Assembly (NCBI RefSeq): GCF_021021475.1
Contig: NZ_JAINWL010000001.1
Location: 1,054,001 to 1,118,000 of the forward strand
Direction of reading: 5' to 3'
DNA: 64,000 nt
From: Citromicrobium bathyomarinum
GTDB taxonomy: Bacteria; Pseudomonadota; Alphaproteobacteria; Sphingomonadales; Sphingomonadaceae
Positions 26,035 to 34,682 of this stretch are shown here, one piece after another; positions within the stretch are counted from its first letter, which is position 1, and every line of letters starts with the position of its first letter. The position numbers were made by a program, and so were the translations under genes. Below the pieces are notes generated by a model. The model saw only the letters and a program-made list of their open reading frames with translations, was not told the origin of the DNA and ran no database searches.

Positions 26035-26640
26035 CTATGTCGCGTCCGGCGGGCGTCTCTTGCCGTGGAGCAGGCGCTTCACCGTGCGTCCCACCACCAC
26101 GATCAGCGCGATACTCAGCACCAGCAGCATCGTCGCGATGATCGCAGCGGCGATCGGGTTGGCTATGGCCAGCGCCAGCAACCCCACCGTTGCGACATCC
26201 TCTGCAGTCGAAACCAGCACGTTGCTGACCGGTTCGGGGCTGGTGTTGACGGCCGCACGCGCGCTCGCCTTGCCCGCATGGGCGGCAAAGGCCGCGCCGC
26301 CGCCCAGCAGGAAGGCGACGACCTGCCAGGTCGGGTCGGACGGATCGACGATCGCGAGCGCCAGCAGCGCGCCGCCGACCGGGCGGGCCAGCGAATTGAC
26401 CGCATCCCACGCCGTATCGAGCCACATCACCTTGTCGGCGAGGAATTCGACCACCGTGCCGACCGCCGCGATCCCGATGACCCACGGATTGGCGAGCACG
26501 GTCAGCATTTCGAGATGGTCGGGCAGCGGCACCCAGCCGGTCCGCATGGCGATGCCGGTGACCAGCACGGTGGCGTAGAGCCGCCAGCCGGACAGCAGGC
26601 TGATACTGCCTGCAAGGCCGAGGAGTTCGATCAGTCCCAT
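26035..26640 (-). CDS. DUF4126 membrane protein
   Basis: This is a 201-residue integral membrane protein with four to five hydrophobic segments and a basic C-terminal tail (KRLLHGKRRPPDAT). The beginning, LLGLAGSISLLSGWRLYATVL, and the central EFLADKVMWLDTAWDAVN match the DUF4126 family. No function is established for the family. The gene stops 7 nt before the start of the atypical gene at 25521-26027, so it might be cotranscribed with it. Confidence 0.8.
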   Translation of the reverse strand: MGLIELLGLAGSISLLSGWRLYATVLVTGIAMRTGWVPLPDHLEMLTVLANPWVIGIAAVGTVVEFLADKVMWLDTAWDAVNSLARPVGGALLALAIVDPSDPTWQVVAFLLGGGAAFAAHAGKASARAAVNTSPEPVSNVLVSTAEDVATVGLLALAIANPIAAAIIATMLLVLSIALIVVVGRTVKRLLHGKRRPPDAT

Positions 26641-26666
26641 CGGCGCAGCCTAGCACATCCGCGGGG

Positions 26667-27323
26667 CTAGCGCGCCTCGCCGATATAGCGCGGTTCGTTC
26701 GCGCAATCGAAACCGGCGGCATCCGCATCGGCAATAGCACGCGCACGCTGGTTGGCGCGGGGCGTATCGCCTGCGATCTGCGCGACGCGGCAGCCCGGCG
26801 CACCGGGCTGGCCGATCGTGTCGACCGCAAGGACGGAGCGCGTGCCGCTCTCGCTGCTGACATCGCGATAGCGGATGATCGTCGCGAATGGCGCGCCCTC
26901 GCGCAGCCGCCATTCCACCGTATCGCCGATGGTGTTGAAGGCGAGGATGGTCTGGAAATTCTCGTTCGGAACGCCGGCGTCGACGTCGAAGCGAAGGTCG
27001 CCCTCGCTCACGAACAGGGGGATGCCTTGATAACCTGCACAGCGCAGTTCGACCCAGCTGCCTTCATCGATGCTCTGGTCGAGCACGCGGCAGCTTTCGA
27101 GATCGAGCTGGGTGTAGGCAGAGGCGTAGCCATCGTCGTCAGGAGCCTGCGCTGCCTGCTCTGCCCCGGCGTCTGCATCCGGCCCTGCCGGTTCGGCTGT
27201 CAGGCCCGGCGTTGCCGCCGCGTCGGACTCTCCTGCGGCGCGGTCGGGACTGCCCGGCTCCGGGTCGGACGAACATCCCGCCACAGCCAGGGTGGCGAGG
27301 AATGTAAAAAGGGGCAGGCGCAT
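26667..27323 (-). CDS. Predicted lipoprotein, unknown function
   Basis: This is a 218-residue protein with a lipoprotein signal (lipobox VAGC, Cys17), a 45-residue acidic Ala/Pro/Gly linker, and a folded domain of about 150 residues. That domain contains four Cys (in ESCRVLD, ELRCAGY, PGCRVAQ, FDCANEP), which could form two disulfides in the periplasm. I recognise no family. The ATG at 27323 sits directly before the signal peptide. Confidence 0.7.
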   Translation of the reverse strand: MRLPLFTFLATLAVAGCSSDPEPGSPDRAAGESDAAATPGLTAEPAGPDADAGAEQAAQAPDDDGYASAYTQLDLESCRVLDQSIDEGSWVELRCAGYQGIPLFVSEGDLRFDVDAGVPNENFQTILAFNTIGDTVEWRLREGAPFATIIRYRDVSSESGTRSVLAVDTIGQPGAPGCRVAQIAGDTPRANQRARAIADADAAGFDCANEPRYIGEAR

Positions 27324-27376
27324 CGGTGTCTCCTGTTCGGCGACCACCGGCGATCCTGCCCCAATTTTCGGGTTCC

Positions 27377-28558
27377 TTAAAGGACTTCGAAGATCCCCGC
27401 AGCGCCCATGCCGCCACCGACGCACATGGTGACGCAGATGTATTTGGCACCGCGGCGCTTGCCTTCGATCAGCGCGTGGCCGACGCAGCGTGCGCCGGTC
27501 ATGCCGTAGGGGTGGCCGATCGAGATCGAGCCGCCGTTGACGTTGAGGTCTTCGTCCGGAATGCCGAGCTTGTCGCGGCAGTAGAGCACCTGCACCGCGA
27601 AGGCTTCGTTCAGTTCCCACAACCCGATATCGCTCATCTTGAGGCCGGTGCGTTCGAGCACGGCGGGGATCGCGAAGACCGGGCCGATGCCCATTTCGTC
27701 GGGCTCGGTGCCCGCAACCGCCATGCCGACATAACGACCGAGCGGGGTCAGGCCGCGCTTTTCGGCGAGCTTTTCTTCCATCAGGATGCTGGCGGACGAA
27801 CCGTCCGAGAGCTGGCTGGCGTTACCGGCGGTGATCGTGCTGTCGGGGCCGAGCACGGGGTTGAGCGACTGCAGGCCTTCCAGCGTGGTGCTGGGGCGGT
27901 TGCCTTCGTCCTTCGCGACGGTCACTTCCTGGTCGGAAACCTCGCCGGTTTCCTTGTCCTTCACCTTCATGGTGACGGTGACGGGCACGATCTCGTCGTC
28001 GAACTTGCCCGCTTCCTGCGCAGCCGCCGTGCGCTGCTGCGAGCGGAGCGCGTATTCGTCCTGCGCGTCGCGGCTGATGCCGTAGCGCTTGGCGACGGTT
28101 TCGGCCGTCTGCAGCATCGGCATATAGACCGCGTTGTGCATCGCCATCAGCTCGGGATCGGGCATGACGCGCATTTCGGGGGTCTGGACGAGGCTGATCG
28201 ATTCCTGGCCGCCGCCCGCGACGATATCCATGTTGTCGACGATGATCTGCTTGGCAGCGGTCGAGATCGCCATCAGGCCCGAAGAGCACTGACGGTCGAT
28301 CGTCATGCCGGAAACGCCGATCGGGCAGCCCGAACGCAGCGCGACCTGGCGGCCGAGGTTGCCGGCCTGCGCGCCCTGCTGGAGCGCGGCACCCCACACG
28401 ACGTCGTTGATTTCGCCGGCCTCGATCTTGGCCCGCTCGATCGCGGGGGCGAGCGAGTAGGAGCCGAGGGTCGCGCCCTTGGTGTTGTTGAAGCCGCCTT
28501 TGTACGCGCGGCCGATGGCGGTGCGGGCGGTGGAAACGATGACTGCACTACGGGTCAT
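27377..28558 (-). CDS. Acetyl-CoA C-acyltransferase (thiolase)
   Basis: This is a 393-residue thiolase, second copy in the window. The nucleophile Cys is in [12 protein letters not shown]. The His motif is [19 protein letters not shown], and the second Cys is in [13 protein letters not shown]. The degradative or synthetic role is not decidable. The upstream gene on the same strand encodes a MaoC hydratase, separated by about 100 nt containing two REP-like hairpins, so cotranscription is possible but may be attenuated. Confidence 0.93.
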   Translation of the reverse strand: MTRSAVIVSTARTAIGRAYKGGFNNTKGATLGSYSLAPAIERAKIEAGEINDVVWGAALQQGAQAGNLGRQVALRSGCPIGVSGMTIDRQCSSGLMAISTAAKQIIVDNMDIVAGGGQESISLVQTPEMRVMPDPELMAMHNAVYMPMLQTAETVAKRYGISRDAQDEYALRSQQRTAAAQEAGKFDDEIVPVTVTMKVKDKETGEVSDQEVTVAKDEGNRPSTTLEGLQSLNPVLGPDSTITAGNASQLSDGSSASILMEEKLAEKRGLTPLGRYVGMAVAGTEPDEMGIGPVFAIPAVLERTGLKMSDIGLWELNEAFAVQVLYCRDKLGIPDEDLNVNGGSISIGHPYGMTGARCVGHALIEGKRRGAKYICVTMCVGGGMGAAGIFEVL

Positions 28559-28576
28559 GGGAAGGGTCCTCTTGCT

Positions 28577-28650
28577 GAGTCCCAGCGGAAGCCGGGACCT
28601 CCTTATTCTTGCTGCCTGATCGCATGAGGTCCCAGCTTTCGCCGGGACTC
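28577..28650. repeat. Pair of inverted REP-like hairpins
   Basis: Two 24-nt units (28577-28600 and 28627-28650) are inverted copies of one another with 21 of 24 positions matching. Each unit is itself a hairpin of the form GTCCC.GC...GC.GGGAC. The layout is that of a REP/BIME pair, in the gap between the MaoC and thiolase genes. Confidence 0.75.
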
Positions 28651-28661
28651 ACGCCAAGGAT

Positions 28662-29111
28662 TTAGACGAAGAACATCGTCATCCATTCGCAGATCAGGGC
28701 GGGCTTATCCTCGCCTTCGATCTCGATCGTGATCTCGACCGTCTGCTGCCACTGGCCGGGGCGCTTCTCGGTCATCTCGAGCAGCTTCCAGTGGCCGCGG
28801 ATCTTCTTGCCGCTCCGCACCGGGTTGATGAAGCGCGTCTTGTTGCCGCCGTAGTTGACGGCCATCTTGATCCCGTCGGGCTTGGGCAGGTCTGCCTCGG
28901 CGCTGAGATAGGGAATCATCGAAAGGGTCAGGAAGCCGTGGGCAATGGTGCCGCCGAACGGCGTCATCTTGGCCGCTTCCTCGTTCACGTGGATGAACTG
29001 GTGGTCGCCGGTTGCCTCGGCGAACTGGTTGATCCGTTCCTGGCTGATCTCAACCCAGGGGCTGGTGCCGATCTGTTCGCCAACCTTTTCAGCGATATCC
29101 TGCGGGCTCAT
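28662..29111 (-). CDS. MaoC-like (R)-specific enoyl-CoA hydratase
   Basis: This is a 149-residue single hot-dog enzyme. The hydratase 2 motif is complete: FAEATGDHQFIHVNEEAA with catalytic Asp and His, then GGTIAHGFLTLSMIP. Single-domain MaoC enzymes hydrate trans-2-enoyl-CoA to (R)-3-hydroxyacyl-CoA, which can feed PHA synthesis; that link to phaB and phaZ elsewhere in the window is inference. It lies upstream of the thiolase on the same strand. Confidence 0.9.
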   Translation of the reverse strand: MSPQDIAEKVGEQIGTSPWVEISQERINQFAEATGDHQFIHVNEEAAKMTPFGGTIAHGFLTLSMIPYLSAEADLPKPDGIKMAVNYGGNKTRFINPVRSGKKIRGHWKLLEMTEKRPGQWQQTVEITIEIEGEDKPALICEWMTMFFV

Positions 29112-29164
29112 GCGCGCCTCTCCTTTGCGTGGATTTGTGCGCGCTCCATGCCGTATGCCGGGCG

Positions 29165-30562
29165 CTAGCGCAATGGAGCCGGGCCTGTCGCTACGGCATC
29201 GGGAGCGGCGGCGCGCCGCTGTGCGGCCAGCCGCTCTCCCACAGTGGCACCCTGCGGCGAATCATAGCGCTTCGCATAGATTGCCAGCGCGATCTGGAGC
29301 CCTGCCAGCATCATGATGAAGGGCTGCCACGCGATCCCCTGAAACAGCGCGCCGACCAAGTAGATCAGCTGCGCATATTGGAGCGCGATGGCCAGATGGC
29401 CGAGCCATTCGACCTGTGGGTCTGCCCGCCTGCGCATTCGCCGCCGGACCAGTTCCATCTGCAACAGGCCGAGCGCCTGGAGCAGCAGCCACGCGATCAG
29501 GCCGGGCCAGCCCTGTTCGCCCAGCATCTCGAAGATTGCCGAATGATAGGCGCGACCCTCGTCCACCACCTTCTCGAACCGGGTGGTGGTCATGTTCCCC
29601 TCGCCCGTCGTCTGCGGCATGCGATAGGTGAAGCTGTTGGCGCGATAGGCCTCGAACCCACCGCCCATCGGCCGGTCCTTCGCGTAGTCGATCGTCCATT
29701 CCCACACCGCCATCCGGGTCGAGGCGCTTTCGTCCTCCTCCGCAGTCATCATCGTGGCCATGCGGTCGGCATAGGATTGCGGCAGGAACGGGAAGGCGGC
29801 GACGCACAGCAGCACGCCGCCGACCGCGAGCAGCAGCTTGTGGCGGCTTTCGCGCAGGATCAGCAGGCCGAGCATGGCGATGCACAGCAGGCCCGTGCGC
29901 GCCTCGGTCCCGATCGGGATCAGCAGGCAGGCCCCTGCCAGACAGGCCGCGAAGATCTTGACCGGCAGGCTGGGGGGAAAGATCGTTCCGTAGCGGGTGA
30001 ACCAGTAGAGCAATGGGATGATCGCGATCGCCACGGTCGAGATGGTGGAGCTCTCGTAGATCCCGCTATTATCGTTCACGAACAGCGACAGCGTGCCGTA
30101 GCCGCCACCGCCGAACACGGTCTTGATCCCGCCGGAAATGATGATCGCCCCGGCCGTCAGCACCATGACCAGCGCGGCGGCTTCGAAGCGCAGCTTGGTG
30201 GTCACGGTGAACGGCAGGAAAATCGCGAACACCAGCGTCTTCCACACCCAGTCCCACTTGGCGAGCGCGGGCTCGGTGAACTCGGCCCCCTGCAGCGTGA
30301 ACCAGCTCCACACCAGCAGGAACAGCATCAGCGCCTGGCGGAAGGTAAAGGTCGGCTTCGCCTTCTTGTCCATCAGCAGCCAGCCGCCGAAGGCCGCCGC
30401 AAAGGCGATCAGCGAGACCGGCACGCTGGTGATGATCCCGAAGCCCATCTTCTGCGGGGCGAGGATATCGACATAGAGATAGGCGCAAACCCACAGGAAC
30501 GGGCGCTTGAGCCCGAACAGCAGGAGAAGGCCGAAAAAGCCGAGGAGGAACAGGTCGGTCAT
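29165..30562 (-). CDS. Putative O-glycosylation ligase, exosortase A system-associated
   Basis: This is a 465-residue membrane protein of the Wzy_C / O-antigen ligase superfamily with about 10-12 hydrophobic segments. The N-terminus (MTDLFLLGFFGLLLLFGLKRPF, here split as FFGLLLLFG and LKRPFLWV) and the motif YLYVDILAPQKMGFG are typical of the exosortase-A-associated subfamily. The large periplasmic loop holds STRMAVWEWTIDYAKDRPMGGGFEAY. It is expected to transfer glycan from a lipid carrier to protein. The start overlaps the stop of a small membrane protein gene (ATGA), and it is divergent from a glycosyltransferase of the same system. Confidence 0.85.
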   Translation of the reverse strand: MTDLFLLGFFGLLLLFGLKRPFLWVCAYLYVDILAPQKMGFGIITSVPVSLIAFAAAFGGWLLMDKKAKPTFTFRQALMLFLLVWSWFTLQGAEFTEPALAKWDWVWKTLVFAIFLPFTVTTKLRFEAAALVMVLTAGAIIISGGIKTVFGGGGYGTLSLFVNDNSGIYESSTISTVAIAIIPLLYWFTRYGTIFPPSLPVKIFAACLAGACLLIPIGTEARTGLLCIAMLGLLILRESRHKLLLAVGGVLLCVAAFPFLPQSYADRMATMMTAEEDESASTRMAVWEWTIDYAKDRPMGGGFEAYRANSFTYRMPQTTGEGNMTTTRFEKVVDEGRAYHSAIFEMLGEQGWPGLIAWLLLQALGLLQMELVRRRMRRRADPQVEWLGHLAIALQYAQLIYLVGALFQGIAWQPFIMMLAGLQIALAIYAKRYDSPQGATVGERLAAQRRAAAPDAVATGPAPLR

Positions 30563-30741
30563 GCGCCCGGGTCGCTATCGGCTCCCGGTTCGAGCAGCGG
30601 ATCCTCGTCTAGGTCGTCGCGCAGCATTAGCCGATAGGCCGCCAGCAGCAGCAATCCGTGGATCGAAACGATGACGATCATATCGATCACGGCGTGAATG
30701 CTCCATCGGGCAAGTGACGGGCACGGACCTTTCCGGGCCAT
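30559..30741 (-). CDS. Small membrane protein coupled to the O-glycosylation ligase
   Basis: This is a protein of up to 60 residues with one membrane helix (IDMIVIVSIHGLLLLAAYRLML) and an acidic tail. Its stop overlaps the ligase ATG (ATGA), which is the best support that it is translated. An internal ATG at 30681 would give a 40-residue form starting directly at the helix; no strong ribosome site decides between them. I recognise no family. Confidence 0.55.
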   Translation of the reverse strand: MARKGPCPSLARWSIHAVIDMIVIVSIHGLLLLAAYRLMLRDDLDEDPLLEPGADSDPGA

Positions 30742-30808
30742 CTCGCAGCCGCGCTATCAGGGCGGAGTTGACGCGGCGTTAAGGGCACCGCGCTAGGCAC
30801 AGCCTGCC

Positions 30809-32083
30809 ATGCGCGTTCTTCACGTCCTCGATCATTCGCTCCCGCTGCACAGCGGCTACGCCTTCCGCACCCGAGCCATCATGCGCGCGCAGCTGGCGGC
30901 CGGGCTGGATGTGCGCGGGCTCACCGGTCCGCGCCACAGCGCCGTCGGCCCGCAGACGGAAACCTGCGAAGGACTCACCTTTCATCGCAGCGAGGGTGCG
31001 GCAGGCGGCCCTCCGCTGATTGGCGAGTGGCGCGAGGTGAAGGCACAGGCCGATGCAATCGTGCAGCTGGCGGAAGAATGGCAACCCGATGTACTCCACG
31101 CGCATTCGCCTGCGCTATGCGGTCTCGCTGCCGTCCGGGCGGGCAGGAAGCTCGATATCCCGGTGGTGTACGAGATCCGCGCCTTCTGGGAGGACGCAGC
31201 GGTCTCCAACGCGACCGGGCGCGAAGGGTCGGCCAAATATCGCCTGACCCGGATGCTCGAAAACCATGTCGTGGGTCGCGCGGACGCGGTATTCACGATC
31301 TGCGAGGGGCTGCGCGACGATCTGGTCGCGCGCGGTTTCCCGCCCGGCAAGATCGGCATTTCGCCCAATGCGGTCGACCTCACCCAGTTCGGAGATCCCG
31401 CTCCGCGCAACGGCGAACTCGCCGCCCGGCTCGGCGTGAGCGACGGCCCGGTGCTCGGCTTCATCGGCAGTTTCTACCCCTATGAAGGGCTCGACGATCT
31501 GATTGCGGCGCTGCCCGCGCTGCAAAGGCGCCACCCGGACGCGCGCCTGCTGCTGGTCGGCGGCGGGCCGGACGATGCCGCTCTGCGCGCACAGGCGGAC
31601 GCCTCGAGCGCGGCCGACTCGATCATCTTCGCAGGCCGCGTCCCGCATGGCGAGGTGGCCGACTACTATTCGCTGATCGACATTCTCGCCTTCCCGCGCA
31701 AGCGCAGCCGCCTGACCGAACTGGTCACCCCGCTCAAGCCGCTGGAGGCAATGGCGCAGGGGCGTATCGTCGCCGCCTCGGATGTCGGCGGGCACAGGGA
31801 ACTGATCGATCACGGGCAGACAGGTGTGCTCTTCCCCGCCGACGATCCCCACGCATTGGCCACCGTGCTCGGCGACATGCTCGATCGGCAGGCCGAATGG
31901 CCCGCGATCCGCGAAAGGGCCGGCAAGTATGTTGCGCTCGAACGCGACTGGGCGATAAATGCCCAGCGTTATCAAGCCATTTACCATCGCCTGCTAGGCA
32001 GGCCTTTGGATCGGTCGCCCGAAGGCGCGGCGTGGGCAGTTCCCGCTGGGAGAGCCCGCGCCAGCCAGGGCGGCACGCGATAG
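30809..32083 (+). CDS. Glycosyltransferase, exosortase A system-associated
   Basis: This is a 424-residue GT4-type glycosyltransferase of the PEP-CTERM/exosortase A subfamily. The start MRVLHVLDHSLPLHSGYAFR is characteristic. The N-domain also has HAHSPALCGLAA and VVYEIRAFWEDAAVSN. The donor-binding C-domain has FIGSFYPYEGLDDLI, LLVGGGPDD and the E-x7-E-like region PLKPLEAMAQGRIVAASDVGG. It likely builds exopolysaccharide or a protein-linked glycan at the cytoplasmic face of the membrane. It is divergent from the ligase gene, with a 67-bp shared promoter region. Confidence 0.88.
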   Translation: MRVLHVLDHSLPLHSGYAFRTRAIMRAQLAAGLDVRGLTGPRHSAVGPQTETCEGLTFHRSEGAAGGPPLIGEWREVKAQADAIVQLAEEWQPDVLHAHSPALCGLAAVRAGRKLDIPVVYEIRAFWEDAAVSNATGREGSAKYRLTRMLENHVVGRADAVFTICEGLRDDLVARGFPPGKIGISPNAVDLTQFGDPAPRNGELAARLGVSDGPVLGFIGSFYPYEGLDDLIAALPALQRRHPDARLLLVGGGPDDAALRAQADASSAADSIIFAGRVPHGEVADYYSLIDILAFPRKRSRLTELVTPLKPLEAMAQGRIVAASDVGGHRELIDHGQTGVLFPADDPHALATVLGDMLDRQAEWPAIRERAGKYVALERDWAINAQRYQAIYHRLLGRPLDRSPEGAAWAVPAGRARASQGGTR

Positions 32084-32095
32084 AGGACAAGCAGG

Positions 32096-33223
32096 GTGAC
32101 CGAGAGCGATCACACCGCACAGACACACGCCGGCAAAGGTGCCGGATTTACGCAGAGCACGGCCTTCGTCATCATCGTCGGCCTGTGGTTCGCCGCGCTG
32201 TTCGGCGGCGGCTGCCTGCTGCTGCCTCCCGTATTGTTCGACGCGGCGTTTTCCGGCGAGCCGCCGTTCGGCCCCAACACGCGCATCATCTTTGTCGCGG
32301 TCGCTGCCGGGCTGGGGCTGCTGCTGGGCCTGTTCATCGCGAGCCGTGTGCGCAGCGATGACGAGCAGGCCCCCCGCTCGATCGAAACCAGTGCCGAACC
32401 GCGCAAGACCCGCAAGAGAAAGGCGCGCGCGCCGCTCGACGTTCGTGCCGCGCTCGGCATGCTGCGCGGCGTAGAAGACGAGGACGCGGACAAGGTGGCC
32501 GAGGAGAAGGAGCGCCCCGCCCCGCCTCCGCAAGATGCCCGCTACGAACTGACCGACGAGATCGGCCCGCCGATCGACGATCCCTATTTCGCATCGGCAT
32601 GGAGCGATTCGGGCAGCCACGACGCCGATATCCCGACCGGCGAGACAGAGGATGCCGAGCAGGACGAATCCGTGCCGCTGCCCGGGCACGATCCGCAGGT
32701 CTTTGGCGCTGACGTGTCCTCGGACGACGGGAGCGACGACGCATGGCCGGTCGAGCAGGAAATCGCTCAGCCGACGCCCGTCCCGCAACCCTCGCGCTAC
32801 AACCCTTTCGCCGATTTCGTGTCGAAGGAAGAGCCGGAGGACGCAGAGCCGCGCCGGAAAGAAGCGCCCGCTGCCCAACCGCTGTCTTTCGCGCCCGCAG
32901 CGCAGGCAGAGCCCCCCCTGGACCTCACGCAGATCGAGCTGATGATGTCGCGCCCCACCGCGCCGCCTCCGCCCCCGGTCTGGCCCGCACCGCGTGCCGA
33001 AGAACCGGAATTGCAGGAGCTCGGAGTTGCAGAACTGGTCGAACGTCTCGCCCGCGCCCTGCAGGGTGAGGCCGAAGCGCAGGCTGGCACCACCCCACCG
33101 CGCACCGGCGCACATCGCCACGAATCGGCGCTGGCGCCGAAGTCCGTGCCCGATGAAAGCGACATCGACCGGGCGTTGCGCGTCGCGCTGGACCGACTGA
33201 CCCGGCTCGACGACGTGGCCTGA
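32096..33223 (+). CDS. Hypothetical protein, two membrane helices and long acidic linker
   Basis: This is a 375-residue protein of unknown family with a GTG start 12 nt after the glycosyltransferase stop, so probably the same operon. Two hydrophobic helices (about residues 22-52 and 62-82) anchor it. The rest is cytoplasmic and mostly disordered: rich in Asp, Glu, Pro and Ala. A predicted helix at the end (EDESDIDRALRVALDRLTRLDDVA-like, ending LTRLDDVA) is preceded by GVAELVERLARALQGEAEA. It could be a scaffold, but that is only a guess. Confidence 0.65.
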   Translation: MTESDHTAQTHAGKGAGFTQSTAFVIIVGLWFAALFGGGCLLLPPVLFDAAFSGEPPFGPNTRIIFVAVAAGLGLLLGLFIASRVRSDDEQAPRSIETSAEPRKTRKRKARAPLDVRAALGMLRGVEDEDADKVAEEKERPAPPPQDARYELTDEIGPPIDDPYFASAWSDSGSHDADIPTGETEDAEQDESVPLPGHDPQVFGADVSSDDGSDDAWPVEQEIAQPTPVPQPSRYNPFADFVSKEEPEDAEPRRKEAPAAQPLSFAPAAQAEPPLDLTQIELMMSRPTAPPPPPVWPAPRAEEPELQELGVAELVERLARALQGEAEAQAGTTPPRTGAHRHESALAPKSVPDESDIDRALRVALDRLTRLDDVA

Positions 33224-33239
33224 CCGAGCGCGGAGTCGC

Positions 33240-33926
33240 TCAGGCGATCTGCCAGTCGACCGGGCCGAGGCCGACCTGTTCCAGAAACGCATTGGCGCGG
33301 CTGAACGGCTTCGAGCCGAAGAACCCGCGATGCGCCGAGAGCGGGCTGGGATGCGGCGAGCGAATCACGCAGTGCCGCGTCGGCTCGTTCAGCTCCGCAA
33401 TCCGCGACGCTTTCTTCTGCGCATGGCTGCCCCACAGGATGAACACCGCCGGCTGTTCGCGCGCCGCCACCGCCGCGACGCAGGCATCGGTGATCGCGTC
33501 CCACCCGCGCCCCGCGTGGCTGCCCGCATTGCCCGCTTCCACCGTCAGCGTGTTGTTGAGCAGCAGCACGCCGCGCCGTGCCCACGCGGTCAGATCGCCC
33601 GACGCGGGCGCCGGGATGCTGCAATCATCGGCCAGTTCCCTAAAGATGTTTCGCAAAGAGGGCGGATGCGGCACGCCATCGGGCACGGAGAAGCTCAGCC
33701 CCATCGCCTGCCCGGGGCCATGGTAGGGGTCCTGCCCCAGGATCACGACCTTCACCGCATCGAGCGGAGTCAGCTCCAGCGCGCGCAACCTGCAGCCCTG
33801 CGGCGGATAGATCGCCTTGCCCGCCGCTTCCTCGGCGCGCAGAAAACCGCCCAGCTTGCGCGCCTCCGGCGTGGCGAGCACCGGGGCCAGCGTGTCTTGC
33901 CAGCTATCGGGTAAGTCTTGGCCCAT
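33240..33926 (-). CDS. ung: Uracil-DNA glycosylase (family 1)
   Basis: This is a 228-residue enzyme that removes uracil from DNA. All family motifs are intact: GQDPYHGPGQAMGLSFSV (water-activating Asp, Tyr wedge), LLLNNTLTVEAG (Asn for uracil recognition) and HPSPLSAHRGFFG (catalytic His and leucine loop). The ATG at 33926 gives the normal length. It is convergent with the preceding hypothetical gene, with a weak hairpin in the 16-nt gap. Confidence 0.97.
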   Translation of the reverse strand: MGQDLPDSWQDTLAPVLATPEARKLGGFLRAEEAAGKAIYPPQGCRLRALELTPLDAVKVVILGQDPYHGPGQAMGLSFSVPDGVPHPPSLRNIFRELADDCSIPAPASGDLTAWARRGVLLLNNTLTVEAGNAGSHAGRGWDAITDACVAAVAAREQPAVFILWGSHAQKKASRIAELNEPTRHCVIRSPHPSPLSAHRGFFGSKPFSRANAFLEQVGLGPVDWQIA

Positions 33927-34040
33927 GCCCCCCTCGCTATTGCTCCGGGGGCGCAGAGGCCAGATGCCCTTCCCCTCTTTCCCCAATATGCCTACGGAAC
34001 GCGCAAGGGGCGGGCTGGCACCAGACGAAGAAAGTTCTCC

Positions 34041-34658
34041 ATGGCCGTATATTTTCACGAGGAAGACCTGCCCGAGGGCGTGCTTGCCGATGGCGCGGTG
34101 GCGGTCGATACCGAAACGATGGGTCTGATCACCCGGCGCGACCGGCTGTGCCTCGTGCAGATCAGCGATGGCAAGGGCGACGAACATCTGGTCCGCTTCG
34201 GCGTCGACAGCAGCTTCGATGCGCCCAATCTCAAGGCCGTCCTCGCCGATCCCGCGCGGACCAAGCTGTACCACTTCGGCCGCTTCGATCTCGCGGCGAT
34301 CGAATACTGGCTCGGCGTCACCGCCGCCCCGGTGTTCTGCACCAAGATCGCGAGCAAGCTGACCCGCACCTATACCGACCGCCACGGGCTCAAGATGCTG
34401 GTCAGCGAACTGCTGGGCGAGGATATCTCCAAGCAGCAGCAAAGCTCCGACTGGGGCGCGCCCAAGATCAACGACGCACAGCGCGAATATGCCGCGTCGG
34501 ATGTGCGTTACCTCCACCGGCTGCGCGATATTTTCGAAGAGCGGCTGGCACGCGAAGGGCGCACCGAAATCGCGCAGGCCTGTTTCGATTTCCTGCCGAC
34601 CCGCGCGCGGCTGGACATTATCGGCTGGCCCGACACCGACATCTTCAGCCACGAGTAA
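34041..34658 (+). CDS. RNase D-like 3'-5' exonuclease
   Basis: This is a 205-residue DEDD-family exonuclease. The catalytic acids are seen in VAVDTETMGL (Exo I), FGRFDLAAIEYW (Exo II) and YAASDVRYLHRL (Exo III, DEDDy type). It lacks the C-terminal HRDC domains of classical RNase D (about 370 residues), so it is the short alphaproteobacterial form. The ATG at 34041 is preferred since it begins the family. It is followed 24 nt later by lptC on the same strand. Confidence 0.88.
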   Translation: MAVYFHEEDLPEGVLADGAVAVDTETMGLITRRDRLCLVQISDGKGDEHLVRFGVDSSFDAPNLKAVLADPARTKLYHFGRFDLAAIEYWLGVTAAPVFCTKIASKLTRTYTDRHGLKMLVSELLGEDISKQQQSSDWGAPKINDAQREYAASDVRYLHRLRDIFEERLAREGRTEIAQACFDFLPTRARLDIIGWPDTDIFSHE

Positions 34659-34682
34659 GCCCGGTTAGGGTCTGAACCCATC

